Part shown: positions 38,247 through 47,059 of the stretch, one piece after another
How positions within the stretch are numbered: position 1 is the first letter of the stretch
Layout of the letters: every line of letters begins with the position of its first letter
Position numbers and translations under genes: made by a program
The notes under the pieces: generated by a model
The model's input: only the letters and a program-made list of their open reading frames with translations
Database searches by the model: none
Told to the model about the DNA's origin: nothing
NCBI RefSeq assembly: GCF_001645125.1
Contig: NZ_LXKA01000044.1
Span: forward strand, 1-64,000
DNA length: 64,000 bases
Direction of reading: 5' to 3'
DNA from: Paraburkholderia ginsengiterrae
GTDB lineage: Bacteria > Pseudomonadota > Gammaproteobacteria > Burkholderiales > Burkholderiaceae

Positions 38247-41200
38247 CTAGCGCGCCGCCAGCGCCCGCTGCGCGAGTTGCGCGATATGCATGGCGTGACG
38301 CCCCGTGCCTTGCTCGATCTGTTCACGGCAACTGAAGCCGTTGGTCAATACGATCGTCTCGGCATTCGCGGCACACGCCGCCCGCACCGCGGGAAACAGC
38401 GTGTCCTCGCCAATCTTCTCGGACAATTCGTGGTGCGCCGAGTTAAAGCCGAACGATCCCGCCATCCCGCAGCACCCCGTATCGAGCATCTTCCACTGCA
38501 CGCCGAGCTTGCTCAACAGCGCGGTGTCGCCCTGCATGCCGAATAGCGCTTTCTGATGGCAATGTCCGTGCACGATCACGTTAGCGTCAAGCCTCGGCCA
38601 GTCGAACGGCTGACGCGCGACGAAATCGGAGAACAGGAACGTCTGCGCCGACAGCTTCTTCGCCAATGCGTGATCGGGTAGCTGCTTCAGCAGTTCGTCC
38701 TTGAACACGGACAAACAGCCGGGTTCGAGACCGACCAGCGGCACGCCGGCGGCGATATCGTCCGCGAGGTCGTCGAGAATATGCGTCAGCAGTTCGCGCG
38801 CCCGTTCGAGCAGGCCGAAGTCATACAGCGGGCGCCCGCAGCACAAACGGTTCTTCGGCAGCACGACGTGCCAGCCCAGTTGCTTCAACACGTCGGCAGC
38901 GGCCTCGGCGATCTCGGGCGTGAAGTGATCGTTGAAGGTATCGACCCACAGAATGACTTTCTTCACGTCGCCGCGCGCATCGCGCGCCGTGTGCGGCGAG
39001 CGCCGCGCAATCTGGCGGTATGTGGCGCCCGCGAACCGGGGTAATTCACGCGCTTGCGCGACACCAGCCACCCATTTTCCGAACGACGAAAGGCCCGGCG
39101 CGGACATCATGAAGTTCGTCAAACGCGGAAAGCGCGCCGCCCACGGCGCCCATTCGCCGATTCGCCCCATGAACATGGCCTGGCGCGGGCGGCGATTCGT
39201 TTCATAGTAGTGCGACAGAAACTCCGCCTTGTATGAAGCCATATCGGTGTGCGTCGGGCAATCGGATTTGCAGCCCTTGCACGCGAGACAGGTATCGAGC
39301 GCTTCCTTGACCTCCCGGCTTTGCCAGCCATCGGCGATCACGTCGCCTTGCAGCATCTCCCAGAACAGATGCGCGCGGCCACGCGTTGAATATTTCTCTT
39401 CACGTGTGGCGCGATAGCTCGGGCACATCGTGCCGCCTTCGAGCGAGCGGCACTTGCCCATGCCGATGCATCGCTCGACCTCGCGCTGGAAACCCTCGCC
39501 TTCCTGGCTGGCGAACGTGAGCCGCGTTTGCAGCGTGACCGGCTTGTAGGCCGGTCCCATGCGCAGGTTTTCATCGGCGCGATACGCGTGGACGACCTTG
39601 CCCGGATTCAGCCGGTTCGCCGGATCCCAGATCGCCTTGAACTGCTCCATGGCCTGCATCAATTCCGGGCCGTACATGATCGGCAGAAACTCGGCTTTCG
39701 CCTGGCCGTCGCCGTGCTCCCCCGAGAGCGAACCGCCGAATTCGACCACCAGTTCCGCCGCTTCGCGCAGAAACCGGCGCCACGTGGCGACACCTTCCGC
39801 ACTGCGCAGATCGAAGGTGATGCGCGCATGCACGCTGCCGTCGCCGAAATGGCCGTACAGGCTCGTCTCGTAGCCGTAGCGGTCCACGAGCGCCTGAAAC
39901 GCGCGCAGATAGTCGCCGAGGCGCATGGGATCGACCGCCGCGTCCTCCCATCCGACCACGGGATCAGGCACGCCGGAATCGACCGACAAGGCCACCGCCG
40001 ACGCCCCCGTCTCGCGAATCGACCAGACTTTCGCCTGCAACGCGCGATCTTCGACGAGCATCGCCGTGACGTTCGGACCGCCTTCACCTGATGAAAAGTA
40101 CGCCGCAGCCGCTTGCGCCTTCTGCATCACGGCATCTTGCGTATCCGCGCCGAATTCGAGCACGACCCAGGCGTCACCTGGCGGCAGCAGCGCGATCTCA
40201 TCCTTTTTCAGACCTCGCGCCTGCAAACCGCGAATGATGGCGCGGTCCAGCCCTTCGACGGCAATCGGCCCGCAGCGCATGAAATGCGGCACGGCATCCG
40301 CCGCCGTGTAGATATCCGTGAATCCGACCACGACGATCACGCGCTTCGCCGGACTCTTCACGAGGCGCACCTTCGCCTGCAAGGTGAGCGCGCAGGTGCC
40401 CTCGGTGCCGACCAAAGCACGCGCGACGTTAAACCCGTTCTCGGGCAACAGCTGATCGAGATTGAAGCCCGACACACGGCGTTTGATCTGCGGGAATTTC
40501 GCGCGAATCTGCTCGGCGTAGGTGTCGCGCAACTGCCTGAGCGCGGCATAGATTTCGCCCTGGCGGCCACCCGCGGCGATGATGCGTTCGAGTTCTTCGT
40601 CTGAGGTCGGGCCGACCCAGAAACGCGCGCCGTCGAAGGTCGCGATTTCCAGTGCCTCGACGTTTTCGACCGTCTTGCCGGCCATCACCGAATGCGCGCC
40701 GCACGAGTTGTTGGCGATCATGCCGCCCAGCGTGCAGCGGCTATGCGTGGCCGGATCGGGCGCGAACGTGAGACCGTGCTGCTCGGCGGCATCGCGCAAG
40801 GTATCGCAGACCACGCCCGGCTCGACGATCGCCACGCGCGCAGCCGGATCGACCGACACCACGCGGTTCACATACTTGCTCGCGTCGGCCACGACCGCGA
40901 CGTTGACGCATTGGCCGTTCTGCGACGTGCCGCCGCCGCGCGGCAGGAACGGCACGTCGTTGCGGCGGCAGACGGCGAGCGTAGCCAGCAGATCGTCGAC
41001 ATCCGACGGCACGACGACGGCGAGCGGCACCTGCCGATAGTTCGACGCATCCGCCGCATACAGCGCCTTCGAGCCCTGATCGAAACGCACTTCGCCGCGC
41101 ACGTGGCGGCGCAAATCCGCTTCGAGCGCCTGCATCACCGCGGTGCTGGCCGCAAAAGGCACGGCCACGCGCGGGGCGTTCATCGGGCGAGGCCCGGCCT

Positions 41201-41252
41201 CGTCCCTCGCTTTCACGCCCACACCTTGCTGTTCATCCAGCGACGTTCCCAC
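38247..41252 (-). CDS. FAD/Fe-S D-2-hydroxyglutarate dehydrogenase candidate (YdiJ-like)
   Basis: 1001-residue fusion of an FAD-linked oxidase and an iron-sulfur/CCG-domain protein, close to the length of E. coli YdiJ. N-terminal FAD-binding motifs: FLPRGGGTSQNGQ and GGMIANNSCGAHSV. The C-terminal half has two ferredoxin-type Cys clusters, CIGMGKCRSLEGGTMCP (residues about 595-615) and CLACKGCKSDCPTH (near 656), and a CCG motif GCCGMAGSFGF. YdiJ-type enzymes oxidise D-2-hydroxyglutarate to 2-oxoglutarate. The upstream gene is an HglS-type enzyme making D-2-hydroxyglutarate, which strongly supports this substrate. GTG 41252 or ATG 41183 may be the start. Confidence 0.83.
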   Translation of the reverse strand: MGTSLDEQQGVGVKARDEAGPRPMNAPRVAVPFAASTAVMQALEADLRRHVRGEVRFDQGSKALYAADASNYRQVPLAVVVPSDVDDLLATLAVCRRNDVPFLPRGGGTSQNGQCVNVAVVADASKYVNRVVSVDPAARVAIVEPGVVCDTLRDAAEQHGLTFAPDPATHSRCTLGGMIANNSCGAHSVMAGKTVENVEALEIATFDGARFWVGPTSDEELERIIAAGGRQGEIYAALRQLRDTYAEQIRAKFPQIKRRVSGFNLDQLLPENGFNVARALVGTEGTCALTLQAKVRLVKSPAKRVIVVVGFTDIYTAADAVPHFMRCGPIAVEGLDRAIIRGLQARGLKKDEIALLPPGDAWVVLEFGADTQDAVMQKAQAAAAYFSSGEGGPNVTAMLVEDRALQAKVWSIRETGASAVALSVDSGVPDPVVGWEDAAVDPMRLGDYLRAFQALVDRYGYETSLYGHFGDGSVHARITFDLRSAEGVATWRRFLREAAELVVEFGGSLSGEHGDGQAKAEFLPIMYGPELMQAMEQFKAIWDPANRLNPGKVVHAYRADENLRMGPAYKPVTLQTRLTFASQEGEGFQREVERCIGMGKCRSLEGGTMCPSYRATREEKYSTRGRAHLFWEMLQGDVIADGWQSREVKEALDTCLACKGCKSDCPTHTDMASYKAEFLSHYYETNRRPRQAMFMGRIGEWAPWAARFPRLTNFMMSAPGLSSFGKWVAGVAQARELPRFAGATYRQIARRSPHTARDARGDVKKVILWVDTFNDHFTPEIAEAAADVLKQLGWHVVLPKNRLCCGRPLYDFGLLERARELLTHILDDLADDIAAGVPLVGLEPGCLSVFKDELLKQLPDHALAKKLSAQTFLFSDFVARQPFDWPRLDANVIVHGHCHQKALFGMQGDTALLSKLGVQWKMLDTGCCGMAGSFGFNSAHHELSEKIGEDTLFPAVRAACAANAETIVLTNGFSCREQIEQGTGRHAMHIAQLAQRALAAR

Positions 41253-41305
41253 TATTGCGCCCTCATGTCGTACGCCCTGCAGTCGGGCGCTGTTGCTCGA
41301 TACGC

Positions 41306-42343
41306 TCAGGCGGCCTGGCTCGCGGTCATCTTGAAGATGCCCTGTGCGTTGCCCGCGTCGAAACGCAGGTCCGTTTCCCAGCGGCGCGCGTCCTGATCGA
41401 ACGTCCGCTTGCGCGTGATGAATTCATAGAACGAGCCCGGCACGTCGCGCGTCACGATGCCGCCATCGGCCGCGCGGAACTCGCGCCGCACGACGTCCGC
41501 GCGATACGCGGTCTGGAACACGCGGCCCGAGCGCGATCGCTCGACTTCCGGTTTCATCGGCCGGCCCTTGGCCTTTTCGTCATCGGACAGTTTGAAGACG
41601 TCCGCGACGCGGTCGGTGGCGTGATTGAAGGCGTTGCCTTCGGTGGCGATCCACGCCATTTCCGCCGACTCCTTCAACAATACTTCGTAATCGGCTTCGT
41701 GCGGCATTTCGTGCTGACGTGCAAACGCACCGACGATGACCGGCAGCAATTCATGCGCCACCTCGAGCGGCAGCACACCGTCGCGCTCGAGCTCCCACAA
41801 CTGGCCGACAGCGCGCGGAGTCAGTGGATCGCGCGACGCGCCAATCACGTTCGTCACCGCGTGCTGAAACTCGGCCGAAAAACGCTCGGGGTGCAATTCG
41901 CTGACGAAGAACTGCGCGATTTCATCGGCCGCGTCCTCATGAGCCCACGCGCGGCCGGTCATGCCGAGCCGGTCGAGCGGATAGCGCCCGTTGATGCGAA
42001 AGCCCAGCGGACGCAGGATGCGCGCGAAAGCGGCTTCGCCCGTGGGCAGCGCGCCGCTGTGCGGCCAGCGCACCGCGCGCAAGGCCCCGTGGTCGAAGTA
42101 CACGCTGCCGCCCGCCGCGACCGTCTCCTCCGTGTACTGGCGGCCATTCGGCGAGCGCGTCAGCAGGTCTTCGAACAGCGCCATATTCATGGCCTGAGCG
42201 AGTTCCGCGCGCGTGACGATGCCGTCTTCCCACTCGTTCAGAATCCGCGGATGGTTCAGCGTCGCGAAAAGCCGGGCGGTTTTGTCCGCGCCGAGCAGTT
42301 TCAGCAGCAGTTGTTCGAGATTCGCATTCTTGATGTTTCGCAT
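41306..42343 (-). CDS. hglS: 2-oxoadipate dioxygenase/decarboxylase (HglS, DUF1338)
   Basis: Fe(II) enzyme of 345 residues that converts 2-oxoadipate to D-2-hydroxyglutarate in D-lysine/pipecolate catabolism. Probable metal ligands are His85 (YFDHGAL), His241 (NAFNHATDRV) and Glu307 (FYEFITRK). The 85-241 spacing of 156 residues equals that of the reported ligands in Pseudomonas putida HglS, and 241-307 is 66 against 68. It lies 53 bp upstream of the D-2-hydroxyglutarate dehydrogenase gene on the same strand and diverges from a LysR gene, the arrangement also known for the P. putida gene. Confidence 0.88.
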   Translation of the reverse strand: MRNIKNANLEQLLLKLLGADKTARLFATLNHPRILNEWEDGIVTRAELAQAMNMALFEDLLTRSPNGRQYTEETVAAGGSVYFDHGALRAVRWPHSGALPTGEAAFARILRPLGFRINGRYPLDRLGMTGRAWAHEDAADEIAQFFVSELHPERFSAEFQHAVTNVIGASRDPLTPRAVGQLWELERDGVLPLEVAHELLPVIVGAFARQHEMPHEADYEVLLKESAEMAWIATEGNAFNHATDRVADVFKLSDDEKAKGRPMKPEVERSRSGRVFQTAYRADVVRREFRAADGGIVTRDVPGSFYEFITRKRTFDQDARRWETDLRFDAGNAQGIFKMTASQAA

Positions 42344-42519
42344 ATCGGTTCTCTACGAGGCGCCATGTCGTGCTTCAAGCGCTCGTTCGTGCGCTCAAGG
42401 GGCCCAGCCGGCAATGATGCGGGGCATGGCAAGGCAATGTTGAAAGCGTGATTATTCAAATTCGCCGGGTTGCCGTAAAGCGAGATAAAATCGCCACTTG
42501 ATGCGTTTTTGGAATTAAC

Positions 42520-43452
42520 GTGCGTAAATTCAAGATCCCCAACATGGGCGCGCTGCTCGCTTTCGAAGCTGCCGCGCGGCACGAGAGCTTCACGCATGCG
42601 GCGCGCGAGCTGTTTCTCACCGAAAGCGCGGTCTCGCGGCAGATCAACACGCTGGAGAGCAATCTCGGCGTGCGCCTGTTCGTGCGCGTCAAGCAACGCG
42701 TGGTGCTGACTAAAGCGGGCAAGGTGTACGGCGCGCAGGTGCGGCGCTCGCTGGAACAGCTCGACCGCGACACGCTGTCCATCATTGCGCATGGCAGCGG
42801 CGGCGGTTATCTGGAACTGGCTGTCCTGCCGACATTTGCATCGCAATGGCTGATTCCGCGGCTTGCGGCATTCAATGAACGGTATCCGGACGTGCGTGTG
42901 AACATGGGTGTGCGAACCGGCACGTTCCCGTTCGCGGAGACGCACTTCGAAGCGGCGATCCATTACGGCAAGCCCACGTGGCCGGGCACTTCAGCGGATT
43001 TTCTGTTCAGCGAGGAGGTCGTGCCGGTGTGCGCGGCGAGCCTGCTGAAGCAGCCCGTGCGAAGCGCCGCCGATCTTCTGGACTACCCGCTGCTGCACTC
43101 CACCACGCGGCCGGACGGCTGGGCAACGTGGTTCGCCAACCTGGGGATCGACGACAACCGGACCATGCAGGGCGTACGCTACGAACTGCACACCATGCTG
43201 ATTAGCGCGGCGGCGGCCGGACTCGGCATCGCGCTGGTGCCGCGCTTTTTCGTCGATGCGCAACTGGAGCAGCTCGGACTCGCGATCCCGCTCGACGCCC
43301 CGGCTGTCGCTGACTCCGCGTATTACCTCGTCTATCCGACCGAATTGAGTCACGGCAAGCCGCTGACCTGTTTCCGCGAGTGGTTGTTGCAGGAGGCTGC
43401 GGCCTATAGCGCGGTCAATCCGGAACTGGCCGGCATTCCTGATCCCGATTGA
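42520..43452 (+). CDS. LysR family regulator, GcvA-like
   Basis: 310-residue LysR protein with a GTG start after GGAATTAAC. Helix-turn-helix region THAARELFLTESAVSRQINT lies at residues about 24-43, followed by LEQLDRDTLSII and a C-terminal GcvA-type effector lobe (LEQLGLAIPLDAP). It diverges from hglS with a 176-bp gap and is the likely regulator of the D-lysine/2-oxoadipate steps. Confidence 0.88.
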   Translation: MRKFKIPNMGALLAFEAAARHESFTHAARELFLTESAVSRQINTLESNLGVRLFVRVKQRVVLTKAGKVYGAQVRRSLEQLDRDTLSIIAHGSGGGYLELAVLPTFASQWLIPRLAAFNERYPDVRVNMGVRTGTFPFAETHFEAAIHYGKPTWPGTSADFLFSEEVVPVCAASLLKQPVRSAADLLDYPLLHSTTRPDGWATWFANLGIDDNRTMQGVRYELHTMLISAAAAGLGIALVPRFFVDAQLEQLGLAIPLDAPAVADSAYYLVYPTELSHGKPLTCFREWLLQEAAAYSAVNPELAGIPDPD

Positions 43453-43509
43453 TTCCGATTGATCGCGAAGAGAGGCGAGCATCGAGCGCAGCCCCGGCGA
43501 GTCCCGGCT

Positions 43510-44643
43510 TCAGCCGCCGGATTGCTCCCGCGCCTGCGCCAGTGCGCTCAGATTGCCTTCGCCGAAACCGTGATGTCCCTTGCGTTGCACGATCTCGAAG
43601 AAAATCTCGCCGGTCCGGCGCCGCACGAAGGTCTGGAAAAACAGTTGCGGCACGCCGTCCGCGCCGATTTCGCCATCCACCAGTACGTGCGTGCGCTTGA
43701 GCCGCTCGACATCCAGCCCGTGGCCCGGCAAACGCGCGTCGAGTTGCTCGTAGTAACGCGGCGGCGGCTCGACGAACTCGACGCCATTGGCGAGCAGCTG
43801 TTCGACGCACGCGAAAATGTCGTCGGTCGCGAGGGCGATATGTTGCACGCCCTCGCCCGGATGGTCCGGCAAATACTCGTGCATCAGATTGGTCCGGCGC
43901 GTGCCCTCCTCGTATAACGGCACGCGGATCGCGCCGCACGGCGACACCATCACACGCGATTCGGCCGACACATGCCAGTTCGCGTGCAGCTCGTGAATCT
44001 CACGGAAGTTGAGCAGGTCGCGATAAAAGTCGAGCCATTCCTGCATCCGGCCTTCACCGACCGTTTGCGTCAAATGGTCGACGGCCACGAGGCCCGTGCC
44101 CGCGTGAGTCAGATCGGCATGGGCCGTGTCGATCTCGATCGGCCGGAAGTCGATGTCGAAGATCGAAATATCGCCGAGGCCGCCACGCTGGCCGCCGCGT
44201 CCGCGCCAACGGTCGACAAAATAGATGTGCGAGTCGCCAATGCCCTGGATCGCGGGAATCAACAGTTCACCCACGCCGATCTTCTCGCCTTCGAACGCCC
44301 AGGCGCCGAGTTCGATCGCGCGGTCGAAGGCGCGCTGTGCGTCCGCCACGCGAATGCCAATCGCGCAGATGCCCACGCCGTATTCCTCCGCATATCGCGC
44401 AGCGAACGAATCCGGCTCGGCGTTGACGAGGAACTGCATCTCGCCCTGGCGGTACAGCGTGACGTCTTTGCTGATATGGCGCGCAACTGCCTTGAAGCCG
44501 AGTTTGACGAAGGTCTCGCCGAGCGCCTGCGGATCGCGTGCGGCGAACTCCACGAATTCGAGGCCGGCGGTGCCGAGCGGATTGTGCTCCGGCGCCGACA
44601 CGCCGCGCAGCGCGGCGTCTGGTGTGGGCAAGTCGCTGGGCAT
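43510..44643 (-). CDS. hppD: 4-hydroxyphenylpyruvate dioxygenase
   Basis: Fe(II) enzyme that turns 4-hydroxyphenylpyruvate into homogentisate in tyrosine breakdown. 377 residues, within the bacterial range. The iron-binding triad is visible: His190 (AVDHLTQTV), His268 (GVQHIALATDDI) and Glu350 (GEIFFEIVQRKG), with the family C-terminus GFGEGN. Start ATG 44643 follows GGAGATTGCC. No other gene of the homogentisate route is in the window. Its upstream region is a long gene-free stretch. Confidence 0.93.
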   Translation of the reverse strand: MPSDLPTPDAALRGVSAPEHNPLGTAGLEFVEFAARDPQALGETFVKLGFKAVARHISKDVTLYRQGEMQFLVNAEPDSFAARYAEEYGVGICAIGIRVADAQRAFDRAIELGAWAFEGEKIGVGELLIPAIQGIGDSHIYFVDRWRGRGGQRGGLGDISIFDIDFRPIEIDTAHADLTHAGTGLVAVDHLTQTVGEGRMQEWLDFYRDLLNFREIHELHANWHVSAESRVMVSPCGAIRVPLYEEGTRRTNLMHEYLPDHPGEGVQHIALATDDIFACVEQLLANGVEFVEPPPRYYEQLDARLPGHGLDVERLKRTHVLVDGEIGADGVPQLFFQTFVRRRTGEIFFEIVQRKGHHGFGEGNLSALAQAREQSGG

Positions 44644-45206
44644 GGCAATCTCCTTTACCGTCTTTCGACGCGGTTTCCGGTAGTTCTGGTGTTCGGTCCA
44701 AGCCGCCGATCACCCGCAGGGCGGTATCGGATGCGTGATGTGCAGCAGCATGGCTGACCGCGACGGCTTTCGCTAGTTCTTCACAATAAAGTTGAAAACT
44801 GTGAGTTCCGCTGAGCACCGTTCGGGGACATTCCGGGTGTGGTTTCAAGTGTTCGTAACGTTGCGAATCAATGCCGTCGACTGCCATGTATTGCTGCATG
44901 CATGTCAATTAAGTGGAGAATCGGCCATCCTGCATGCAGCCGATCGGGCCATGTCGAGGCGACATGGCGGGAAAACATCCACGAGAATTCCGCGCTGATC
45001 CGACCGACCTGCATTTCAAGGAGGCTTAGTTCCCCAGCAAACTTGACGGTGCAGAGCGCGCTGAACCGGTCCCAATGGCCGTATCACCCAGCACTGACAT
45101 GGCGCTGTCGTCGAGCGTTGATGTCTGAACATTATGCCTGGCTTTGTAGGCTGCGTCTGGTCCAGTATTTGCCGTCCACGAATCATGTCAGACATTCGGC
45201 ACAGGA
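44644..45206. other. Gene-free region upstream of hppD
   Basis: About 560 bp with no supported gene. It holds two palindromic octamers TGCATGCA (44895-44902 and 44931-44938, 36 bp apart) and a perfect 8-bp hairpin CCATGTCG/CGACATGG at 44949-44967. These could be regulatory sites for hppD or remnants next to the chemoreceptor pseudogene. Short open frames here have no family resemblance. Confidence 0.45.
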
Positions 45207-45760
45207 ATGCCACATCTTCTGCCACCTCATCCATACATCTCACGGCTATTGCGAGAAGTAGACCTCCACCGATTGGAGGATAACCTGGAGAAATTCAATG
45301 CCATGGTGGCTAACGCTTCCGACATGAGTGACAAGGCACGATCCCTGGCGTCTGAACTCCCGCGCGTCGAAGCGCGTTACCGTCCGGTGGCCCAGGAAAT
45401 TTACCGGCTTGCCCTGAATAATCAGCGTGACACAGCCATTGCAGAAATTGGCATCAAATGCAGGCCGTTGCTTTCGGCCTTGATTAAGGCGCCCAACGAC
45501 TATGTGGACTTTACTCATGAACGTGCGGAGCAAATGCTCAAGCAGTCGGCGGATCAATTCCAGACCAATATCCTCGCGCTGAATGCGGCCGTCGAGGCGG
45601 CCCGGGCGGGTGAACAGGGACGCGGCTTCGCCGTCGTCGCGAGCGAGGTGCGTAGCCTCGCCCAGCGTTCGTCCAGCGCGGCGAAGGAAATCAAGGATCT
45701 GATTAACGCATCGGTGCAGATGATCCGGGACGGCTCGTCGCTCGCGAACGCGGTCATGGG
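45207..45760 (+). pseudogene. Methyl-accepting chemotaxis protein remnant with internal deletion
   Basis: The frame joins part of a 4HB sensor domain ([40 protein letters not shown]) directly to the conserved signalling tip ([40 protein letters not shown]). In intact receptors these are separated by the second membrane segment, a HAMP domain and a long coiled coil, roughly 200 residues. The N-terminal membrane segment and the final part are also missing: the frame runs out of homology at about 45760. It cannot work as a receptor. Confidence 0.8.
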
Positions 45761-45932
45761 GGGCCGTGGGTCAGAGACCCGGCAACGCCGGGCGCCATTA
45801 CAGCCACGGAGTGTCGCAACGCGTTGTAATCGACTGCTAAGTCGCGGACCGCAGCCCGGTGGCGAAACATAACGTCCGTGTCTTCGATGAGCGTTCAGAC
45901 CTCTCGACTGACGCTTCGACGACCTGTGCGCG

Positions 45933-46673
45933 TTAGAACGTATAGGCGACGTTCACAAAGACGGTAACCGGATTGAGACGGAGCGTCGATCTGGAAACGA
46001 TCTGCGTTCCAGCCGCGGTCTGTCCGTATAGCGTCAGTTTGGTCTTCACCGGCATATAGTTGACAGAGGCTCCGACAGACCAGTGTTTTGCAATCGCGTA
46101 ATTTACCCCGATCTCGAATACCGGATTCCACGATGAACTGAGTGTCGCGTGTGTCGAACCACCGGGACCCAAGCTATCGGTGACAAACTGGCTATTGGTC
46201 TCGCGAACCTGGGTGAACCACGTATAGTTCACGCCAAGTCCGACGAACGGACGGAATTTCGATTCGGCTGAAAACAGGTGGTATCGAAGTTCGATAGCGG
46301 GCGGCATCGGCCTTGTCGTGCCGAGCTTGCCATACTTCTGTAGCGTCCCGTCGCCAATCAGATTCACCTTCATTGGTAGACCAAAAAGCGTGGCGACACC
46401 AATGTTGTCTGTGACATAGTACTCCGTGGTAATTCCCGCCGTGTCCGTTGAACTGGCATGCGCCCCGGTACCGGCTAGCTGCTGATTCACCGCTACGCCG
46501 CCAATGCTTTCCACAGTTAGTGGCGTTGCGTTGCCCTGCGGCGCAATGTGAAGCCATCCTGTCGACAGCGTTATGCTGCCGGCCGACTGCGCATTGGCAT
46601 TGTCGATAAGCCCAGCCGAGCAGATGCAAGCCGCCATACCGACCGAACCGAACGCGCGTTTGTAATTCCTCAT
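45933..46673 (-). CDS. OmpW family outer-membrane protein
   Basis: 246-residue beta-barrel protein with a signal peptide (cleavage after NANA near residue 28). OmpW-type features: GWLHIAP near the mature N-terminus, ELRYHLFSAESKFRPFVGLG, the repeat NPVFEIGVNYAIAKHWSVGAS and a C-terminal Phe (VNVAYTF) for outer-membrane insertion. The small barrels of this family let hydrophobic molecules pass. It lies upstream of the aromatic-degradation operon, on the same strand as the operon but separated from its end. Confidence 0.87.
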   Translation of the reverse strand: MRNYKRAFGSVGMAACICSAGLIDNANAQSAGSITLSTGWLHIAPQGNATPLTVESIGGVAVNQQLAGTGAHASSTDTAGITTEYYVTDNIGVATLFGLPMKVNLIGDGTLQKYGKLGTTRPMPPAIELRYHLFSAESKFRPFVGLGVNYTWFTQVRETNSQFVTDSLGPGGSTHATLSSSWNPVFEIGVNYAIAKHWSVGASVNYMPVKTKLTLYGQTAAGTQIVSRSTLRLNPVTVFVNVAYTF

Positions 46674-46705
46674 GTCTCTTCTCCTGCCTCTTTGTTTGGA
46701 AATTT

Positions 46706-46918
46706 TTATGAATCAGTGGTGTTTCTTTTCGAACTGCTCAATTGGTTGTTGTCCACCTTTCGTATAGCTACGTCGCCTACTCCGACAGCCCCGGACTCGA
46801 GTAAGCGTGCATTGCCAGGCGTTCTGTCTCGGGCGGGAACACGCACCGGCGTCGAAGAAGTCGGTCCGAGCCGTTTTTCAACCTGCGAACGCAAAGACCT
46901 TTCTGATGCACTGCTCAT
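46706..46918 (-). CDS. Small hypothetical protein upstream of ompW
   Basis: 70-residue frame (MSSASERSLRSQVEKRLG start). The ATG at 46918 is well placed after GGAGGGCGAGAGG, the main reason to list it. The protein is basic and Ser-rich and shows no known motif. It is on the same strand as ompW, 33 bp before its start. It may be spurious. Confidence 0.35.
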   Translation of the reverse strand: MSSASERSLRSQVEKRLGPTSSTPVRVPARDRTPGNARLLESGAVGVGDVAIRKVDNNQLSSSKRNTTDS

Positions 46919-47059
46919 CCTCTCGCCCTCCAAACCATTAGGTGTTCTAATCTATAGACACCGGCAGGCATTTGAATCACGGCATCCCTGCACGTATGTC
47001 TGATTAACCTTTAATGCGGGCGCATGACCGAACGCGTCACTTTGGTATCGTGGCTCCTC

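Noticed and set aside
44839-45261. 140-residue frame upstream of the chemoreceptor remnant
   Set aside because: No start signal and no family resemblance; it crosses gene-free DNA with hairpins.
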